Origin: Lagopus muta
Taxonomy: Eukaryota; Chordata; Aves; Galliformes; Phasianidae
Length of the DNA: 64,000 bases
Assembly: GCF_023343835.1 (NCBI RefSeq)
Contig: NC_064447.1
Span: 1,922,001 to 1,986,000 of the forward strand
Direction of reading: 5' to 3'
Positions 28,671-41,953 of this stretch are shown here, in pieces. The notes beneath the pieces were generated by a model. The model had not been told where the DNA came from. It did no database searches and saw only the letters and a program-made list of their open reading frames with translations. The position numbers were made by a program, and so were the translations under genes. The first letter of the stretch is position 1. Every line of letters starts with the position of its first letter.

Positions 28671-31371
28671 ACCAATCCTATTTCTTTTCAACCCTGTTCC
28701 TCCTCTTTCTTATTCTGAGAGGACGCTCTTTCTCAAACTGTGCAATGAGTCTTAAAGCAGAGTCAAACTGGTCAAAATCAGCAGTGCCTGCATTCTGTTC
28801 TCCTGACTTCCATGCTGCTCAGAGTTCAGGGGCCGTGCACCCACTCCCCAGCTCTGGGCGGCTGCCTTCAGCATCAAGAGCACAAAGCACTGGTGTGGGC
28901 ACAGAAAGACGTCCATCCCCAAGGCCAAACCTGAAACCTCTTCCTTCCTCCCCCCTTAGCAAAACTCTGCATTGGCTTCAAGTGGAAGCTCTGGGGTTCT
29001 GCTTCCTTGGACTATGCCTGTGTCAACAGCAGCGCTGCCACCCCCACCTCCCGCTTTCTCCCCCTTCCCTCAGGTCTCACGCTGCATGGTGCGGTTCTTC
29101 TCCTTGAACAAAAGCTGCACACCCAGTACAACCAGCACACCCCTTTCCTTGCCTACACCCTGCTTGCCCGTGGGCAGCAAGGGGCAGCGGCTTGCAGCGT
29201 TAGGGCAATCCCTTATTGCATCTGACTCCTGCTTCTCATCCCATTGCCCATGAACAGCGGTGGAGTCACTCAGCTCCTGACAGCCCAGTGCATCTGCACT
29301 GGATCCTGGCCAAGGGGGCAGCACGGAATTGGTGAGGCCAGCAAGTGCTGGCGTTTGTGCCGCTGATGCTAAGCAGCAGAAGGTGGCACCATGCATGGAG
29401 CTGCTCTGTACAAGCACCTGGCCCAACCTGGGTCGGGATGCTTCTCAGCGATGAACATAGCCTCAGGGCTGTCTACCAGTGGAAGCTAGGACAAAGTCCT
29501 CCCACTCGAGTCAGCCACAGTCATCATCTGCTGAGGAATGCCAGTGCATGGTGAATGTCTGCTCTAAATGCAAGGCGACGGAAACCATGAGCAGAGGCCA
29601 GCTCACTCTTCTTACATTCACTTCCCTACTTGTTTATGTCTTTAAATTATAGCATTTCTATCTCAAATGTTGTTTTACACCCACACATTTCTCTTTTTCT
29701 CTGTGTGCCTGTGACCATCCGTACACAGATGTAGGGTATTATGTGAGCCAGTGTGGATCTTGTCCTTTCAGATTAACATAACAGGTTCCAGTTCATGTGC
29801 AATGTTCTAACTAGGAACAGTAATGCCCTTACAGTAATAACTCCCACGTGCACCCTAGGCCCTGCTCCTATTAACAGAACAGCAGTTATTATTTGCAGGT
29901 TAGACACAAAGTCGGCGACCCTCATCGCTCTACGCAAAGTCTTCCATAAATAAGGACAGACAGAGTTGCCACTTACAGAGAAGACCATCAGGAATTGTTC
30001 GTGTAACGTGAAATGCCCTCCTCTACAACCTCCAAGGAATAAAGGTGCTCAAAGCTCACCTTTCAAACACCTTCAGAGGTTTTCAAGAAGGCCTTATGTC
30101 TTCACAACTTGCTGCAGACTGTTTCCTGGAGTGTGTGCTTGCATGTGACTGCCCTGGCAAGCATGGCAACGTGTTAGAAGTCTGATCAACATCAGAAAAA
30201 CTGCATTCAATGCAGAAAATTACAGAATGGCTGGGGTTGGAAGGGACCTCAAGGATCATGAAGCTCCAGCCTCCTGCCACAAGCAGGGCCACCAACCTCC
30301 CCATTTCATACCAGCCCAGGCTGCCCAGGGCCCCATCCAACCTGGCCTTGAACACCTCCACGGATGGACGGGGCATCACAGCCTCTCTGGGCAGCTGTTC
30401 CAGCACTCTCTCTGTAAAGAACTTCCCCTGACATCCAACCTAACCCTTTCCTCCCTCAACTTCAAACCATTTCCCCTTGTCCTGCTGTTATCCACCCTTT
30501 TCAGGAGTTGACTCCCCTCCTGTCTGTAGGCTCCCTTTAGGTACTGCAGGCTGCAATGAGGTCGCCCCCAGCCTTCTTTGCTCCAGGCTGAACAAGCCCA
30601 GCTCCCTCAGCCTGCCTTTGTAGTAGAGGTGCTGCAGCCCCTGATACCTTTGTGGCTCCTCTGGACCCCCTCTCACAGCTCACAGTCTCTTGGGGAAAAT
30701 TTTATTTTTACTTTTATTTTTTAAAACAGGTAGGAATCTTACTATTAACTGACAATATGGAGATAGATCTCTGCCTCCTGTCTCACCATTCAGTTGTACA
30801 TTTGATCTCCTGGACTAATCCTTACTTCAGCCTGCCCAGTGCATATGGTCTTTAAAGGAGTACAGGCCATCACTGAGGCCAGCCGCATCGCTTTGTGCCA
30901 TGACCTTTTCCACAGGCAGGTGCTCTTCACATCACACAGCTGTGGCAGCAGCAGGATGCTCAGAGGGTTCCTCTACTACCAGTGCTACCGACAGCAGTGC
31001 ATCGCAGCTGTCCAAGGGAACATTGCCCACGTCTGCCCGCATTACGTGCAATGAACATCTCCCAGCTGATGGGAGACAGCAGAATCGCCTTCGTTTGTTT
31101 TGCACTTATGTGAGCATGCAAGTTTTGCTTTACCGCCTAAACCTCCTCTGTCTCACACGAGTTTTCCCGTGCTTGCCTACTGATCCTCTTGCAGATTGGG
31201 ATTCCGCCGCTCCCCGTGGTTCAGACTCAGCAGCTCCGCATCCCGCGGCCACCGACGGACGCCGCGCTGCAGCTCCCAGCCGGCTGAGCCTCGCGCTCCG
31301 AACGGAGGGCTGCGCGGCCTCCCGCCGCCAGGGGGCGCAATAGCGCGAGGGGGCGGGGGGGTGCTCCTGCC
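28671..31371. other. Intergenic stretch, ZC3H11A-like gene to NAGPA
   Basis: No coding exon was recognised. One antisense CR1 lies at 30220-30690. The last 200 bp become CpG-rich and form the NAGPA promoter. Confidence 0.6.
30220..30690 (-). mobile_element. CR1 LINE, 5'-truncated, young-looking
   Basis: This antisense CR1 of about 470 bp has its 3' end at TACAGAATGGCTGGGGTTGG. It is nearly identical to the first 340 bp of the copy at 19997-20738, and then breaks off near CTCTCACAGCTCACAGTCTC. Confidence 0.9.
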
Positions 31372-31382
31372 AAGATGGCGGC
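31200..31382 (+). promoter_or_regulatory. NAGPA CpG-type promoter with YY1-like site at the start codon
   Basis: The sequence is GC- and CpG-rich up to the ATG. AAGATGGCGGC at 31372-31382 spans the start codon, the same arrangement as in ALG1. Confidence 0.5.
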
Positions 31383-34300
31383 CTCCACGTCGGCTGGGGC
31401 CGCGGACCGACGGCGGTGGGCTCTGGCTGTGGCGGCGCTGGGCTGGCTGCAGGCGGCGGGCGGCGCCGGGTGAGTGGCTCCCGTGGGGCCCGGTCTCCCT
31501 CGGTCGGGGTCTCCCCTTCTCTAGAAGGGGAAAGCGGAGGCCTCGCTCCGGCGGCGAGAGCGCTCCGTGATCCCGCGCTGCTGTCTTACAGGGCCGCCTC
31601 CGGCCTGCGGCTGCTGCAGCCCTACCCGCCCGGGCAGCACGGGCCGCGGCACGGCCACCGCCACGTCAGGGACTGTCAGCCCGTCCGGCACGGTAACGTG
31701 ACGCACGAGACCTGGCCCGGCGACAACAGCACGGGGCTGCCCGCGGCCACCACCCGGACCTTCGTTTCCTACATCTCCTCGGCCGAGGAGCAGCGCCGGG
31801 CCGTTTACGGCCACTTCACCTTCGTGAGGAACCCGCTGAGGACGTTGTCGGTGCTGGAGCCCGGCGGTGCCGGGGGCTGCGGGGAGCGGCGCAGGGTCAC
31901 CGTGGAGGAGACGGCGCGGCTGGGCCGGTGCCTGGTGGCTCAGAACGGCGGTTACTTCGACATGAGCAGCGGGGAGTGCCTGGGGAACGTGGTGAGCGAC
32001 GGCAGGCTGGTGCAAAACGCCCGCGGCCTGCAGAACGCCCAGTTCGGCATCCGCAGGGATGGCAGCATGGTGTTTGGGTAAGGACAGGGGGTTGGGTTTG
32101 CAGGAAGCTCCTGCAGGCAGACAGCAGTGCTCAGTTGTAGCCGCCTCCTTGCCTGAAGGTGGATTTGTTACCCGCTGTGCAGTAAGCCCATCTCGCATAC
32201 AGATGATGTGTTCATTTACGGAATTTTTAAGGTTTGGAAAGACCTCTGAGATTGTGAAGTCCAACCCCAAGCCATCCCACAGTGCCCACTGACCACATCC
32301 TGCAGTTCCACATCTCCACAGTTCTTGAACACCTTCAGAGATGGTGATTCCACCACCTCCTTGGGCAGCCTGTGCCAATGCCTCACCTTCTGAGAAGACA
32401 TTTTTCTTACTAACCTACCTGAAACCTCCCCTGATGCAACTTAAGACCATTCTCTCTCATCCTCTCGCTCTTGGGAGCAGAGGCTGACCCCCACCTCACC
32501 ACAGCCTCCTTTCAAGAGTTGTAGAGAGTGATAAGGTCTCTCCTGAGCCTCCTCTTCTCCAGACTGAGTAACAGAATCATAGTCACCAGGATTGGAAAAG
32601 ACCTCCAAGATCATCCAGTCCAACAGTCCCCCTACCACCATATTTCCCCACTAAACACTGTCCCTCAGTACAACAGCTAACAAAAACCTGCAGGGACAGC
32701 GACTCAACCACCTCCCTGGACAACTCATTCCAGCATCTGACCTCTCTTTCAGAGAAACTTTTCCAAATAAACAACCTCCTGTGAAACTTGAGGCCATTAC
32801 CTCTCATCCTATCACTGGTTACACATCAGAAGAGCCCAAACCCCACCTCACTACAACCTGCTTTCAGAAAGTTGTAGAGACCGGTTCCCACAGAGTTGCA
32901 CAAGTTCCGATGCTAGGTGGTCTCCCACAAAGCAAACACACCCCAGGATTTTTGTGATCTCTCCTTATACATATTTTTTTATCACTTGACCACTATCCCA
33001 AAGCAACCTCTGAGCCGTGCTCTTGATACACTCGCAGCATCCCCAGCAGTTTTGTAGGTGCCCACACAGAACAGTAGGCAGTGATGGTCTGAGGGCTGGA
33101 GAAGCCTCAGCAGTCTCCCAGCAGCATCCCAAGTCTGAGCCCCCCACACACCTCTCTAGAAAGGCTGGCAGTCTCCTACTGTCACTCACTTACCTCTGGT
33201 GCTGTAGTGGGTCATGCTTGTCTGGCACTTGGTTTCACAGGAATCCCAGCCCTTTACTTGCTGTGGGGCACTTGTATAATCAATGAATATACAAGTATTA
33301 AGAAATACATGGGAGAGTTTGACTAAGCAGGTTATTACACTAGAAAGAACAGATAAAGGGCTTACCCTTGTTCTGGGTTTGCTGAAAAACTCCAAATAAG
33401 AGGGATCTCCAGAAAGAGATCCTCCCCTAATGGTAGTCAGCTCTTAATGGATCTAGGAGAGATGGAGCCAAGCTCCACCCCTTCCAGCAGCACAGGTGAA
33501 TTACCCACAGCTGCTCTCCCAGGGCTGACTCATTGCTTGCCTCAGGTGATCAATCAGAGGTTCAGGCCATGATTCAGCAGTTCCCATACAGCACTAATCT
33601 TGCTTTGTAGGCACACATCTGGGGGTGCAGGAAGAGCTCCATCCTACTGCCCGAGCTGAGAGCCTTCCAGCTTTCAGCATCACGGTGTTTGCTACCCCAG
33701 TGAGCAGATTCTGGGTGCTGTTTGTGGATACTCTGTGGTTGAGGCTTCTCTTTCTGCAGGTTGTTGTTATCTGTCCTCGTCATTTTCATCATCCCAGCTG
33801 CTGTGCAGTGCACTGATGTCCTCGTGTAGCAGCTTATCCTGTCAGCAGAGTCTTTCAACCAGGACATAGCAGGTCACCATTTCCTTTGGTCCTAGCTTGA
33901 GTGAGAGCCTGCAGCCTGAGACTGGAGAATTGCATTCTCCTTATGCAGCTCAGACTGCACCTGGGTATCTGCTGTGCTGGATGCTATGTCCTGTGGTGTC
34001 ACCTGCATAGTTTCCAGCTGCTCTCCACACAAGCTGTGGCATCTGCTGGCTCCTAGGAGCTGTGGTCTCTGCCCTGCAGCTACACAGATCTCTTCTGGCA
34101 CCAGCTGAAAGGGTGTGTGACAGTCCCTAATTAGGAGGCAAAAGCTCAGAGCTCCCTTTGATCACAAAGAGCTGACAGAAGGACTTTAGCACTTGCTAAG
34201 AAGTAAAATGCCTGGCAGCTATCCTTCCCCAGCAGCAGCAGGTACACTAAAAGTCCCAGAAGACTTCCTAGGGGTACCCTGGTGGTTCCCAGAAGACTGA

Positions 34301-37300
34301 GAAGCAGTCTGGAAACTGATTTGCAAGCTGCTGCTTCTGGTGGCTGCATTCACTGCTCTGCTGGCTTACTCCCACATGCCCTCAGACCCAGTAAGGTTTG
34401 CTGCAGAGTGGTGTGCAATGTGGTGGATTTCCAGCTGTGGTCATTCTGGGTTCACATCCCATCGTTAAAAGGGATTTCTTTCTGCATGTTTACCATTCAG
34501 GTATTTTCAGTTATGCTTTTCTTCAACCAAGGATGCTTTCTTCAGCTACAGTTACACACTGAAAAACTATCAGGTAAGCATCCAGCTCCCACAAGACGTG
34601 TTTGGAGCACGTAAAGCAATTGGCATTAAACCAAAAAACACTGGCAGATCTTGCACAGTTGCAAGTACAGCTGTTCAGGTCCAACCTTTGCTGCTGTCTT
34701 CTGTGTGTTGCAGACACCAACTAGCAGCAAGTTTTGATGAACCAGATCAGCACCCTCATTTTTGAGAGGAAAATTAGGAAGCATCCCACCATGACACACA
34801 GTGCCTAATCATGGAAATGGTAGCTGAACAGTCCTTCCTGCTGGCTGCCAGGGGAAGTTTTTGCTTCTGGAAGAGGAGAAGCAGCTATCCTTGATGGAGG
34901 GAGCAAGTAGCATCCCTTAGAGCAGCTGCAGGCAGACTGGTTGCTGTTGCTGAAAACCCCCTCAAAGGCTGTTTGGTGCCATTGCTCTGCAGAGTGGAAG
35001 CTGACAGATGCTGAGGTGTTAAAGATACTTCCCCAGATCCCTGAGCATTTGGCAATGGTTCTGCCCTCATGATCTGCCAGATGCTTTCTGCCCTTATCCT
35101 GGCTCAGGTCCACAGGCCACATTGTTGGCAGGAGTTGTTTGGTGCAGGGGACAGTCGCTAACAGTGGCTTTGTATATAACAACTGAGAAGAGGCTCCACT
35201 CTGGGTGCTGAAGGGGTGCTTTGCACTGCTTGGCCTCTAGCTTTGGATGTACTGGCATTTGTTCAAGTGCCTCTTGCTCTTCTCCCTGCCTCTGGAGCCT
35301 GCTGGCAGCAGAAGAGGCTTTCACATGATGCTGCTGTGACTATGGATAACCCCTCCTGCTCTCTTTTTCCTAGTTACCTGTCTGAGGAGGATGTCTTGGA
35401 TCAAGAAAACCCCTTTGTGCAGCTCGTGAGCGGGGTGGTTTGGCTCCTGAGAGACGGAGAAGTGTACATCAATCAGAGTCAAATGGCAGAGTGTGATGAA
35501 ACTCAAACCACAGGTAAATATTGTAAAGCTTCACAAGGCTGTTGGAGGGTGAGGGGAGCTTCGGAAATTGTTGTCTAGTTGCTACTCGCTTAAGAGGTCC
35601 AGATTTCCTCTGTGCTGCTTTACCTTCAGTCTGCAGCAAGTGCACTACTGGAAATTGACTGTCTGCATGGTGAGGCTGTGCTCATCTGCTCCATGTTGAA
35701 GAGAATTTGCTAAGAACTCTGCAAGTAGTTGTACAACATGGTAGCTGTTAATTCTTGTCTGGAGAAACAAAGCAGGTAATACCTCCTGTAGGAGTTTAAA
35801 ACTGGGGGCTTCTGAACCCCCTTCCTTTGTCCGGTGCCAGATAGAAACTTGACAGTGGTGCTTCTGCAAATGTGATTCCTAGGTGTCTTGGAGAAAGAAG
35901 AGGAATCTGGGCTCTGTTGTCATTGTGTCTCAGATTAGTGAGCTCCTTGCTGGGAGCTGTTTTGCAGGCAGTTGTGTCTGAACAGCCAGTTCTGTCACCC
36001 AGCTGCTGTGTGAATTATTTCCTCTCCTGCACAGGAACCTTTGAGAAGTTCATCAATGTGATATCAGCCAGGACTGCAGTTGGACATGACAGTCAGGGGC
36101 AGCTGGTCTTGGTTCACGTGGATGGACAGACCGAGTCTAGAGGGTAAGGCCAAGGTCGTGGTAACCCCCCAGGGAAGGTGCAAGTCCAGTCCTTAAATTC
36201 TGTCACCAGAGCTGGAGGAACTCTGCAACTTCCAGTAATAAGACAGAGATGGGCAGAGCTCAGGAGCTGAACTAAAGACACTGCTTGACAATTTGTGGTA
36301 ATAGAGAGGCAGAGCCACAGGATGCTATGGCAGCCTTCAGGTGGAGGATCAGTGTATCTGGGATGGGAGAGCTGCTCCCCTTCTGCTGTGGAGAGCGACC
36401 AAGTTTCTAGCACAGCAGCATCATTCAGTAGCTGATCAGTGAAGAACCATTTGCTTTTGCAGGATCAACCTCTGGGAAATGGCTGAGTTTCTGAAACAGC
36501 AGGGAATCATCAATGCAATCAACCTGGATGGTGGAGGGTCGGCAACGCTGGTCCTGAACGGGACCCTCGCAAGCTACCCTTCAGAGCACTGGTAGGTGCT
36601 GCTGCATGGTCACTGCACAGCTCCTGTTAGTGTGCAGAGCTCAGTGCCACCCTGCTGCTCTGCAGGGGACTCCGTTGGCATTGCTGAGAGCTCACAGTGC
36701 AAAGGCAAGTGTCAGGGGTTTCAGAGAGACTGAATCTAAAGTAATTTAGTGACTACCTACTTTTCCCACTTAGTTATCAGGGACATGTGGGAATGGGGTC
36801 TGAAAGCAGCTCTTCCACTGTGAGGTCTAGAGTCACATGTTCACCCCAATTAGCAGAGATCTGTGAACAGGTTGTTGTTATGGAAGAGAAGCACTGACTT
36901 GGAGACCCTGTCCTGCCTCATGCGGGGTACCTAAAGAATAATGTGCATTAGATTTAGATTTAGATTAGATTTAGGTTTTTGGCTGTTTCTGATTGTAAAC
37001 AAGAAATGAGAGAAAGTCCTATTTGCAGTCTGGCCGTCAAAAGCCAAGCATTGCTGTTACTGCAGTGATGTCACTTCATCAAAGCAAATACCATTCAAAT
37101 AAAGGCATGTTGAACACCTAAGTTAGGAAAGCTAAGACTGCTTAAAGAGGTGCTTTGCTTGCATGTTACTTTAAATCCTGTATTTGAGATGACTCCTGTC
37201 CAATAGGAGCTAATACTGAGTTCAAACACTGACTCAAATCTAATTTTTACATTATAGAAATTCTCCTTTGCCAGTGAGAATCGGGATGAGTATCTGTGGT

Positions 37301-40300
37301 TGTACCAAGCTGTTTCACGTAGGGCTGGAAGCAGCCTCACGGGCCCCATCTTCTATCCCCAGCTCCTTTGACAACATGTGGCGATGCCCTCGGAGCATCT
37401 CAACCATTGTGTGTGTCCACGAGCCTGCCTGCGAGCCTGCAGACTGCAGCGGCCACGGGGACTGCGTGCAGGGGCAGTGCCACTGTGCTGGGGACTTCTG
37501 GAGAGGCCCAGCCTGCGACACGTTGGACTGTGGCCCTTCCAACTGCAGCCTGCATGGAGCCTGCACCTCCTGTGAGTCCCTGCTGCATGCGGCTCGGCGG
37601 GTACCAACAGCTGACCCTGAGCTGACCTCTCAAAATCCGAGCAGTGGGAGGTGATCTGGGAGCTGTCGTGGGTGGGTGTTTGTGCCTCAACTCAGTGAGT
37701 TGTTTGGGACTCCACTTCTGATGGTTCCCTGGCAGAAAGCAGCCTGATCTCAAGGCTCCTGATTCTGCTATTTCTAAACCTGTGTTGTAGCTGTTAATGC
37801 CTGTTTGTTTTTGCACAGCTGGGTGCCTGTGTGAGGCTGGCTGGGTTGGCAGCAACTGCAGTGAAGGTAATGCTGATTTCTACTCCACTCGGATTTTTCA
37901 TAGACAACAAGGGATAATCTGAACCCCTTCACTATGGGCTGGCTGCCTGCAGTGGTGAGGAGGTTCTTCTGAGAGCCTTTTCCAAGAGGGAGCAGCAGGG
38001 GGGGGGAGGCTGCAGTGTGCTCTCCTTTGTCAGTGTGAGTTTAACTGCAGAATTTACAGTAGGGTCACAGTGAAACATTTCAATTTAAGCCCTTTGCAAA
38101 CCACCCTTTTCCTTTCATCTGCTCCCTGGGTCGAGACCCAGACTCACCTGCTTTCCTGAGCAGACATCAACATCCCAGGCCAGGGAATGCTCTGGGCTAT
38201 AAGCATGGGGTGAGGCTGCTTATGACTGCGATGAGGCCTGATGAGATTTCTGCTCCCCTGCAGCTTGTGTGAGCGGTTTCTACGGGAATGCTTGCAGCCA
38301 GAAATGCCAGTGCCAGAATGGTGGCTCGTGTGACCCCGTGCATGGAGCCTGCTCCTGCCCTCCTGGGTACTATGGCACAAGCTGTGAGCATGGTAAGGAC
38401 TGGGGAGAGGCTTTCTTGTCTTGTTTGAGCCACCTCACACTGGCAAATCAAGTGTGAGGTCAGTTTCACAGCTGGAGTGTAAGGTTTCCAGCTTAAGGGC
38501 CTTCCTTCCAACTTGAGTTGGCTAAAATGAAACAGAGGGAGCAGAGAGGAAAAGGGAGTTCTCTTTATCGTTAGAATGGATCCCTGTTGAGTCTCTGCCC
38601 AGAAAAGCTGTGTTGCTTTTCCAAAGCTCCTGAGTAGAACATGAATACCTGCACGCCCTTCCCTTGGAGGTGCTGTGGCCAGGCTCTGCCTGGAGCTCAG
38701 CCTTCAGGTGAGCCAAGTCAGCGGCTGCAAAGACTCCTGAGGGCCCTTCTGGCTTCCAGTCTTGGACCTGCACCTGTGCACATACAGCAGTAACAGAGCT
38801 GGCAACTCATTCAGTTGTGTAACTGCAGCTTCCCTGAAGCACTCAAGGCTCCTGCAAACCTGACTGAACAGCCTGCTCTGCCGACAGGACAAGTTAATTA
38901 TGGTGTGGGTGTGAACTTCTGCTGTGCATGGTTACTTTAGTGATGCTTTGTTCTCAGCATAGAAACACTCAACCCGATCCCAATTTTACAAAAACCTCTT
39001 TGAACTGAACAAAATAATGGCAGTTAACTTAGAGTTGGGTGCTTTCAGGCTGCTGGGGAACACAGGGGGAGGCAGACAGCTTTGTCAAGCTGCTGGAAGC
39101 TTTGGGATTGGGAATCTGATCATTCAGCACAGCTAAAGAGGTCTGGATACTTGTCTTCAAACACAAGCACCTCCTTCCCTTTAGGGATTGGCCATGACAC
39201 CACCTCAGCCCCCTCCAGCTTTTGCTTACAAGCCGAAGAGTAGGATGGTAGCTCGGAGGTGGCAGGGAGAAAAATGCATTGAAAGCAACAATGCCTGAGA
39301 CTGCTGTGGGGCCAGAAGCAACCTGAACACCTGAGCTACATGCAAAGGTTGAGCTTCTAATGCCTTGAGCACATCTCTACCTCCTGACACACTGCTGGTG
39401 CAGCTGACAGAACAGGCATGGAGGAAGGGTTGGGGATCAGGGTGGTAGACTGGATGAATTCAGAGCACATGGAGGTTTGACAGCAGCTGACTTCTTTGTA
39501 ATCCGTTCCCTAGCATGTCCCATGGGCAGGTATGGGCCCAACTGCCAGCAGCTCTGTGCATGTGAACACTCATGTCCCTGCAACCCACAGACAGGCAGCT
39601 GTAACATCACCTACGAAGTGGCAATACAGGACCAGCTCAGCAAAGGTACTGCTCACTACAGTGGTGTGGGGTGGGTTGGTTTTTTTTCATGTTTGTTTTT
39701 GTTTTGGTTTCTTGTGCATTTGGAAGAGCAGCTTTAGCACATGTTCTGTTTGCTTAGTTTCAAGGCATGGGTTTCTGTTACCTTCATTAAGCTTACCTTT
39801 GTTACATGGAATTTTAACCTCTCACTTTCCTCCCTCTATTCTTTTTTGTTTTCCAGCTTGGAGGTGTTTGGCTTCCCCAGATAAGGAAAAGAGCAACGAA
39901 AAATTTTCTCTGTCAGAGTAAGTAACACTAATCAGACAAGTATGCATGCACAGAGTGATGGAGCAAACTGCTAAAACCCAATTGCAAGACAAGTGCTGAG
40001 CTGTAGCACCTTTGGTGACTATTTATAGGCTGAGCCCAGCATGCAGCAGCTTACACTTAAATACCATTTGCTTTTCCTCTTCCACTGATGCGCTGTGTAT
40101 AAAACAAAAGGACAGTGACAGTCCCAACACCAGTGCACAGCTTCTGTGCTATCAGTGAAGCTGCAGCCTCTCTGCAGGCACAGTTTATCACTTGGTAACT
40201 GAGTGTAAAGCAGAAAATATCCACTGCCAGAGGAGCCTTTCAAAGGCTTTCGCAGAGCCTTTTCTTGCCTACCTGAGAGCAGAACCACAAGCTTGTCGTC

Positions 40301-40615
40301 ACAGAAGGGAGTACAAACCTTGAGAAAACGCTGAGACATGTGAGAGCAGGTCAGGAGGTGTTGCTTATGTGGATTTTTCTTTTGTCTGATAGAAGAACCT
40401 GGATCTCCGTGACCTTTGTCTTGGCTCTGCTTCTCGCAATTAGTGCCATGGGAAACGTGGGCCTTTTTCTCAAGGCCAGGTCAGAGGGGCAGCATGGAGG
40501 TGGTGATTATCGCTATCACCCCCTGAGGGAGATGAATGGAGAAGCCAGCCACACCTTCACGTCTGCTGCCTGTGAAGCAGAAGATGCTCAGGACCAAAGT
40601 CAGACACTCCTTTAG
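31375..40615 (+). CDS. NAGPA: N-acetylglucosamine-1-phosphodiester alpha-N-acetylglucosaminidase (uncovering enzyme)
   Basis: NAGPA removes GlcNAc from GlcNAc-1-phospho-mannose on lysosomal enzymes in the trans-Golgi. Eleven exons were joined: 31375-31469, 31592-32077, 35374-35513, 36035-36143, 36463-36591, 37363-37571, 37819-37866, 38264-38392, 39514-39645, 39857-39917 and 40393-40615. They give about 586 residues against 515 in human. A hydrophobic signal peptide is followed by a propeptide with RHVR before D, a furin-type site. The catalytic domain has FSVLEPGG-like [44 protein letters not shown] and [21 protein letters not shown]-like cysteine modules come next, then a membrane helix ([20 protein letters not shown]). 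The short tail has YHPL, the known endocytosis motif in human. The human NPFKD end is missing; this tail ends QSQTLL. Exon 8 encodes a whole EGF-like module that I do not recall in human. An AATAAA lies at 41948-41953. Confidence 0.95.
32212..32574 (-). mobile_element. CR1 LINE fragment (first of a tandem pair)
   Basis: This antisense CR1 in NAGPA intron 2 runs from TTTAAGGTTTGGAAAGACCT through CACCACCTCCTTGGGCAGCC to TCCTCTTCTCCAGACTGAGT. Its subgroup differs from the neighbour that follows directly. Confidence 0.85.
32575..32960 (-). mobile_element. CR1 LINE fragment (second of a tandem pair)
   Basis: This antisense CR1 starts AACAGAATCATAGTCACCAGG and has CATCCAGTCCAACAGTCCCC, ACAACTCATTCCAGCATCTG and AAACTTGAGGCCATTACCTC. 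It is a different subgroup from 32212-32574, in the same orientation and directly abutting it. Confidence 0.85.
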
Positions 40616-41947
40616 AGTCCCAGCTGGGAAAAGAGAAGAGGTATTTCACTCTGCAGCTTGTACTGCCATTCAGCACTGACTGTTACAGAGAATTTTTAGA
40701 TCTAGAGTGTAAAACTGCTGACAAACCCAAGAGCAGCAGCAGGGGATTTTAGTTCAAGAACTGCCTCGCTTCTTGCCCAGCCCTGCTGAGGACAAGGCTG
40801 GCTTCCCTCACCTCTCCACCTGCTCTGACTGGAGCAGATGAGAGCTGCCATGCGAGGATTCAAGCCATGGAGCCAGCTTCCACACACATAGGAGGGAGTT
40901 CCACAGCTGCAGCAGAGTTGGAGCCATGGGTACTTCAGAAAGGTCCTTTGTCACACACACAGTGGTACAGTCGCTAAGTGTCCTGAAGAGGTAAGATAAA
41001 CTGCATGTTGCCTCCTGCATAAAGATAGCCATAAGGAAGCTGCCTTAAGGATTATCTGATCTATGGTTATCTGCCCTTCCCTTGTGAGATTTTAAGATGC
41101 TAAAACAGCTGCAATGCAATGGAACCACAACATTCTTGCTCCTTGCCACAGCAGTAGGCTCAGAGGCTGACACGCAGGGTTGTGGCTTTCTTGTGCCTTC
41201 TTCCCCCTTCCCCCCTCCAAACCTTATGTTGACTGCAGTCAACATCCTCAGTCCCAGGACTGATCTAACAGGTGTTTCATGAGCACTGTCTTTTTGGTCG
41301 ATTCTTAGAGCACAGCACCAGGAAAAGTCTGACTGGTGCACACACCTCAGCCTTGTCTTCTCTCCTACCTCCCAGGAGCAGCTCAGCCAGAGGTACTGCA
41401 GCACTGAGCCCTCCCAGCTGGGCAATGAATGGAGGAGGCAGCAGGACCTGACTGAGCCCGGGGCTGGGCTCACCACACCGCAGCCTGCTCAGTCTTCCCA
41501 GCACTAGGCTGCCCTCCCTCAGCTGCACAGGGTCCCTGCAGCCCTTCTTGCTTCCTGCTGCTGGCACTGCCTTTCCATTATGGGGGTGGCAGCCATCAGG
41601 GAGCTGGGGCTGTGCTCACTATTTCAGGCAGCCCAACATCCTGAACATCTCAGCTGGAAACTGGATGTTTTACTGGAACACATACTTGCACAGTGTTAAA
41701 AAATATATATAAATATCCAGGTTTGCTTCCCTGTGAGGAGAAACTGGCCTTTAATATGCTGCTTTAATGCTGCACTTTTTTTTTTTTTAAAGCCTGAAAG
41801 ACTGAGCCTGAACCTTTCTAATGCACTCTATTTTTAATCTCTTCAAGCAAAAGAAATGTAAACTTTTGTGCCACTGTTGGCATCAAAATCAACTTGTAAA
41901 CTGAAGATTCTATTTTTCTATTGCTCACGGTGGCAATTTGAAACATG

Positions 41948-41953
41948 AATAAA
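41948..41953 (+). terminator. NAGPA polyadenylation signal
   Basis: An AATAAA lies 1.33 kb after the NAGPA stop. It is the first canonical signal I saw on this strand after the coding region, and implies a 3' UTR of about 1.35 kb. Confidence 0.65.

Noticed and set aside
31521-32378. 285-codon minus-strand open frame
   Set aside because: It is the shadow of NAGPA exon 2 on the opposite strand plus antisense repeat sequence.
36951-36980. TTAGATTTAGATTTAGATTAG repeat resembling a telomere-type motif
   Set aside because: It is TTTAGA-like, only about four imperfect units long, and is simple slippage in a NAGPA intron, not TTAGGG.
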